This document shows positions 60,148 to 64,000 of a DNA stretch of 64,000 bases, one piece after another. This stretch comes from Leptospira bourretii (GTDB taxonomy: Bacteria > Spirochaetota > Leptospiria > Leptospirales > Leptospiraceae). The translations under genes were made by a program, and so were the position numbers. A model generated the notes under the pieces. It saw only the letters and a list, made by a program, of their open reading frames with translations. It made no database searches and was not told the DNA's origin. Every line of letters begins with the position of its first letter. The stretch's first letter is position 1. Location of the stretch: NCBI RefSeq assembly GCF_004770145.1, contig NZ_RQFW01000001.1, forward strand, positions 124,001-188,000, in the 5' to 3' direction.

Positions 60148-62591
60148 TGGGGGATCCTAAATCTAATGGAAAGAGAATTGAGAAGGACTGTCAAGCTAGA
60201 ACAGGCCATAAACACGGCACAGATTACAGGCAACATGAGTCCAAACATCGCAAGGGGCAACATAATCGAATTATAACAAAAGGAAATGATGATGTTTTGT
60301 AAGATCACCTCTCTTGTTTTTTTAGCAGAGAGTAAGGAATGGACTAGGCCATTTAAATTTCCAGAAGTCAAAACCACGTCTGATTTTTCTAAAGAAAGAT
60401 CTTCTGCTTCCGTATGAGAGATGGATACATTGGCCTGTGCCAAAGACAAACTATCGTTGATCCCATCTCCTACCATAATGACAACATTTCCTTCCTTTTG
60501 GGCACTGCTAACGAGATTGGATTTGTCTTCCGGAGAAAGATCAGAAACGTACTTTTCAATTCCGAGGGAGTCGGCAATAAACTTCACTGCTGCAAATCGA
60601 TCTCCCGAAAGGATCGAAATATTGGGAACAAAATGTTTGAGAAGAGAAACAAAGGAACGGGCCCCTGGACGAATTTCATCGGCGAGTAAAAAACTTCCCA
60701 GATACATTCCATTCACAGCAAGTAAAATCATAGACCCTTCCCCTTCTGGTAAATTTTCCATCGGGATCTTCTCACTATCGAGTAGGGTTTTATTTCCGAT
60801 GAGAACCAAAAGTTTATTAGAATTCACTTCTAACTCGGCTTTGACTCCTCTTCCTGGAATATTTTCTAAATTGGATAATATAATGGACTCGGCCCGTTTG
60901 GTAACAGAACTAAATGGTTGCAAATACTTCACAAGAGATTTTGCTAAAGGATGATTGACTTCTTTTTCAATTCGATAAACAAGCGGTAGGTGGTCATCTT
61001 TGACTGAAACTTGTCTCACTAAAAATTTTCCTTCCGTGAGTGTACCCGTTTTATCTAAAAAGATGGTATTTGCTTTTGCGAGGGCTTCTACAACCGAAGG
61101 GTTTTTTAAGAGTACACCTTTGTCTGCATTGAGGATATGGTTGGTGACAAGAGCTGTTGGAACAGATATCCCAAGTGCACAAGGGCAAGCTACAATGAGA
61201 ACAGAAATAGTTGTGACAAGGCTTTGTTCTAAATTCCCGCCGGATACATAATACCAGGCAAAAAAACAAAGAAAGGCCAATGCAAAAACCACTGAGATAA
61301 AGTAAGATGCAATTCGTTCAGTAAGGATTTGTAATTTTGGTTTGAGGTGTAAGGCTTCCTCTAGTCTTAGTTTAAGAGAAGAAAGTGTTGATGCATGGTA
61401 GTCGGAACCAGCAACAATGAGAGCTGGATTGTCCATCGCAAGGGAACCTGCAAGAATCGTATCTCCTTTCTTTTTTCGAATGGGTAAAGATTCTCCCGTT
61501 AGAAACGATTCATCCACATAGGTATGTTCGGATAGAAGAATGGCATCCACTGGAATTCGTTTTCCTGGTGCGACACGAATGGTATCGCCAATTTTAATTT
61601 CCGAACTGGGGATGGTTTCTTCGCCAGCTTCGGTCACTCGCACTGATGTTTCGGGCAGTTTACAAAGGATGGACTCCAATTTGTCAGAAGCAAAAACTCT
61701 CGCCTTTTCTTCGAAGTACTTCCCAATCAAAATAAAGAAGTAAATCATTGCGACTGAATCAAAATAAACTTCTCCCACATCAGTGAGCGTTACATAAACG
61801 GAATAGAAGTATGCCATAGAGATGCCTAAAAACAATAGGAAATCCATTGAAAGGGTTCTTCGTTTGATGCTTGTTAGGAACCCAGACATAAAAGGGTATC
61901 CCGAATAGAGATAAGCGGGAGTGGCAAACACCCAGGATGCATAATGGAAGAGGCGTTTGATGTCCAAATCGATCCCAGTGAAATAACCGGAATATAAAGC
62001 CACACTTAGGATCATGATATTTCCAAAACAAAATCCAGCCACACCAATGCGCAGGAGTAAGGTCTTTAGTTGTTTTGTTTTTTCTACAATGCCTTCTGTG
62101 GGCGAAAAAAGAACTGGTTTATAACCGATGGCTCGGATCAGAGATAAAATGCGAGAGATTTTGATTTTGGAACGATCAAACCGGACCCGAGCTCTCCCGG
62201 ATGCAAAATTAATTTGAGCGGAGATAATTCCTTCTTCTTCGTTTAAAACTTTTTCATTGATCCAAACACAAGCGGAACAATGAATGTTTGTGATTTGGAT
62301 GGAAACTTCAGAAAAATCTCCTGACTTACGAACAAACTTTTCATATACGAGTTCGTTCTCTATGTCAGCATCCGAGTCCTCGATCCTAACTGGATCAAGT
62401 TTTGTATTTCCTTTTAAATTGTAATAATAACTTCCACCAAGAGAGTTGATGATGGAATAAACCGTTTCACATCCTTCGCAACAAAAAACCTTCGTATCAT
62501 TTCCAACCTTTGCTTCGATCCGGACCAGTCGGATCTGATTTCCGCAGTGGTCACATTCTGTTTTTGTTACGTCGGAAATGGTTTCGTTCAT
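60129..62591 (-). CDS. ccoI: CcoI/FixI copper-transporting P-type ATPase
   Basis: 820 residues. An N-terminal zinc-ribbon/metal-binding part with CCEGCETVY (near 38) leads to a heavy-metal-associated domain (NIHCSACVWINE, about 100). Eight spans follow with the ion-pathway VACPCALG. The phosphorylation site is DKTGTLTEG, the HP pair is in NHPLAKS, and the hinge is MVGDGINDSLSLAQA. CcoI exports or delivers copper to the cbb3 oxidase centre. Overlaps ccoH by 4 bases and ccoS by 19. Confidence 0.95.
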   Translation of the reverse strand: MNETISDVTKTECDHCGNQIRLVRIEAKVGNDTKVFCCEGCETVYSIINSLGGSYYYNLKGNTKLDPVRIEDSDADIENELVYEKFVRKSGDFSEVSIQITNIHCSACVWINEKVLNEEEGIISAQINFASGRARVRFDRSKIKISRILSLIRAIGYKPVLFSPTEGIVEKTKQLKTLLLRIGVAGFCFGNIMILSVALYSGYFTGIDLDIKRLFHYASWVFATPAYLYSGYPFMSGFLTSIKRRTLSMDFLLFLGISMAYFYSVYVTLTDVGEVYFDSVAMIYFFILIGKYFEEKARVFASDKLESILCKLPETSVRVTEAGEETIPSSEIKIGDTIRVAPGKRIPVDAILLSEHTYVDESFLTGESLPIRKKKGDTILAGSLAMDNPALIVAGSDYHASTLSSLKLRLEEALHLKPKLQILTERIASYFISVVFALAFLCFFAWYYVSGGNLEQSLVTTISVLIVACPCALGISVPTALVTNHILNADKGVLLKNPSVVEALAKANTIFLDKTGTLTEGKFLVRQVSVKDDHLPLVYRIEKEVNHPLAKSLVKYLQPFSSVTKRAESIILSNLENIPGRGVKAELEVNSNKLLVLIGNKTLLDSEKIPMENLPEGEGSMILLAVNGMYLGSFLLADEIRPGARSFVSLLKHFVPNISILSGDRFAAVKFIADSLGIEKYVSDLSPEDKSNLVSSAQKEGNVVIMVGDGINDSLSLAQANVSISHTEAEDLSLEKSDVVLTSGNLNGLVHSLLSAKKTREVILQNIIISFCYNSIMLPLAMFGLMLPVICAVFMACSSLTVLLNSLSIRFRIPQWKPST

Positions 62592-63085
62592 TTAACAGAA
62601 ATTTTTCCTTCTCTTTCAAAGGACTTGCCACCTATATCAGCAACAAGTCGTAAATTCCAAGTTCCTTTGTCTAGGAGTGGGATTTTCCCAACAAATCCAT
62701 TGGCTGTTGATTTTAGTTGGAATTGTGCTGTATTTTTAGTAGTGGCATTTCTTTCCAAAAAAACTGTCATCGATTTTGCGCTTTGATTTGTGAGTGTTCC
62801 GTTTTTTTCCAATTGGACCGAAATTTCTGATTCACCCATTGGGAGGAGGGTTTGGCTGTCCCAATTGGTTTTGATCAGGTAACCTTGTTTCAAAAGTTCT
62901 TTTTGGTTCTCTATGGCTTTTTCATAGTTCAAGCCAATTTCGTAATAGTTTTTATCCATTACAGGTTCAAAGTTTTTGTAGGTCAAACGAATGGTATAAA
63001 AAGTAGCGGCCACAAGCGCTGTAAAACTAAACAGAACCACATACATTGCGTTTCGTAAACTGGGGTGTAATTCTTTAAACATCAT
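62588..63085 (-). CDS. ccoH: CcoH/FixH cbb3 oxidase assembly protein
   Basis: 165 residues. An N-terminal span (YVVLFSFTALVAATFYTI) followed by a ~130-residue periplasmic FixH domain with NYYEIGLNYEKAIENQKELL and GTWNLRLVADIGGKSF. FixH binds assembling cbb3 subunits. Start overlaps the ccoG stop by one base. Confidence 0.88.
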   Translation of the reverse strand: MMFKELHPSLRNAMYVVLFSFTALVAATFYTIRLTYKNFEPVMDKNYYEIGLNYEKAIENQKELLKQGYLIKTNWDSQTLLPMGESEISVQLEKNGTLTNQSAKSMTVFLERNATTKNTAQFQLKSTANGFVGKIPLLDKGTWNLRLVADIGGKSFEREGKISVK

Positions 63086-64000
63086 TACCTCCTTGGTAAT
63101 GTTAAGGAGAGTTTTTTCTCCAATCGTTCGTCTGGATCCTCTGCATTTTTTAATACAATGGATCCTGGTAAGTAACCTTCATTTAATTCTTGTTCTGTGA
63201 GAGATTGTGTCTCTAAAACCACAGAAATACTTTTGATTTCGCCTGATCCTAATTTGAATCTGTTGTTTTCTTCGCCGGAACGAATTAGGATTTCTTTTCC
63301 ATGTCTTGTGTCAGATGCCGAAAGTTGGAATTCTTTTTCAATCGGCGCAATGTTTTGAATGCGTAGAGCAACAAAGGCTCTAATTTTATTGTCTGGAATT
63401 AAGATAGGTGGCATCGATTTGTTTGATGCTGCAATCATCGACATAGGAGTTCTTGTGACAAGTTGGATGATGGCCCCAGTGATCACAACTGTGAGTAAAA
63501 TGGCATAAATCACAGTTCTTGGTCTGATCCATTTGATTTTTGCCCCTGTTTCAATTTGTTTGAGTGAGAAATATCCAATTAGAGTTTTTTTGTTTTCTCT
63601 TGCCATGATGGAAGTGCAGGCATCCACACATTTTCCGCAGGCCACACAACCCACTTGCAAACCATCGCGGATATCGATTCCAGTAGGGCAGACCACAACA
63701 CACATATTGCAGGCCACACAATCCCCAATTTTGGTTTTCCCATCGCGACGAGGTTCTCCTCGTTTGAAATCATAAGTTACGTTCCAAGAATGTTCATCCA
63801 TAAGGAGAGTTTGGAACCTAGCATAAGGACAAGCATATCGACAGAACTGCTCGCGAATGAATCCGATATCGATAAACATCGCTGCCGTAAAAAATAATGT
63901 AAAATAAAAGTACGTTTGGTTTATAAAAGAGAGATTAACAAAGTCAGCCAACATTACATAAGGACTAACAAAGTAAGCAATCCAATGAAAAGAAGCGATA
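63085..64000 (-). CDS. ccoG: CcoG/FixG ferredoxin-type cbb3 assembly protein, 5' end cut off
   Basis: The frame is open through the right edge (15 further codons before the ATG at 63954, reading IASFHWIAYFVSPYV), so the N-terminal ~150 residues lie outside. FCRYACPYARFQ, then two 4Fe-4S motifs CVACNMCVVVCP and CVACGKCVDAC, a span (TVIYAILLTVVITGAIIQLV) and a C-terminal Ig-like FixG_C domain. CcoG reduces copper for the oxidase. The oxidase genes ccoNOP are probably just beyond the edge. Confidence 0.93.
   Translation of the reverse strand, partial: IASFHWIAYFVSPYVMLADFVNLSFINQTYFYFTLFFTAAMFIDIGFIREQFCRYACPYARFQTLLMDEHSWNVTYDFKRGEPRRDGKTKIGDCVACNMCVVVCPTGIDIRDGLQVGCVACGKCVDACTSIMARENKKTLIGYFSLKQIETGAKIKWIRPRTVIYAILLTVVITGAIIQLVTRTPMSMIAASNKSMPPILIPDNKIRAFVALRIQNIAPIEKEFQLSASDTRHGKEILIRSGEENNRFKLGSGEIKSISVVLETQSLTEQELNEGYLPGSIVLKNAEDPDERLEKKLSLTLPRR

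Overview
The window reads as chromosomal DNA from a spirochaete of the genus Leptospira, most likely a free-living (saprophytic) species. The reasons are an A+T-rich sequence; a Bat (aerotolerance) operon in which BatB carries a C-terminal TPR block; a menaquinone gene of the futalosine pathway (mqnD); an SGNH-type protein beside an MBOAT acyltransferase; a cbb3-oxidase maturation cluster; and a parA-parB-rep replication module. I remember htpG of L. interrogans as lying on the small second chromosome. htpG lies only 8 kb from the replication module here, so the window may come from chromosome II near its origin. That is inference, not something the sequence proves.

Layout. 1-3.2 kb: minus-strand surface-polymer acylation genes (partial SGNH protein, MBOAT) and a small zinc-ribbon protein. 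3.2-4.06 kb: non-coding DNA rich in hairpins and copies of a short repeat. 4.06-7.4 kb: a minus-strand set of unknown genes led by a Fis-type regulator. 7.4-10.4 kb: parA, parB and a replication initiator, with palindromic operator-like sites, direct repeats, an AT-rich stretch and a candidate antisense RNA. 10.4-12.9 kb: a discoidin-like protein with eight 32-residue tail-fibre-type repeats. 12.9-18.1 kb: mqnD, a glycopolymer-type membrane protein, a helical-repeat protein and an unusual sensor kinase. 18.2-29.5 kb: one tightly packed minus-strand operon (hydrolase, thioesterase, MORN lipoprotein, moxR, DUF58, membrane protein, batA, batB-TPR, batD, htpG). 29.5-33.7 kb: small secreted proteins, type II NADH dehydrogenase, a tyrosine phosphatase, a YgjP-type peptidase and an outer-membrane barrel. 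33.8-36.2 kb: a second parA-parB pair without rep, carrying two long matching palindromes, followed by a DinB-like protein. 36.2-42.5 kb: flavin reductase, acyltransferase and regulatory proteins (cNMP-binding, HDOD, a NAD-kinase-like/STAS fusion). 42.6-48.8 kb: HU protein, then a glycerolipid cluster (alkyl-DHAP-synthase-like enzyme, TetR, lipid kinase, glpD, thioesterase). 48.8-51.9 kb: a B12-dependent acyl-CoA mutase and its MeaB chaperone. 52-59.2 kb: membrane protein, lytic transglycosylase, CheY-like protein, aspartase, small exported proteins and a Spy-like/ECF sigma/anti-sigma unit. 59.3-64 kb: ccoG-ccoH-ccoI-ccoS-safE, cut by the right edge.

How the genes fit together. Aerobic respiration recurs: menaquinone synthesis, NDH-2, and copper loading and assembly of cbb3 oxidase. 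Envelope stress and redox folding is a second theme (Bat proteins, HtpG, Spy-like lipoprotein with ECF sigma factor). The most distinctive material is replication and partition DNA. Two par systems share the same 17-base parA/parB overlap and the same KGGEGKTT Walker motif, and a 13-base sequence recurs in both control regions. Genes are packed closely, and several tail-to-tail pairs overlap at their 3' ends. I saw no rRNA, tRNA, CRISPR array or insertion sequence.
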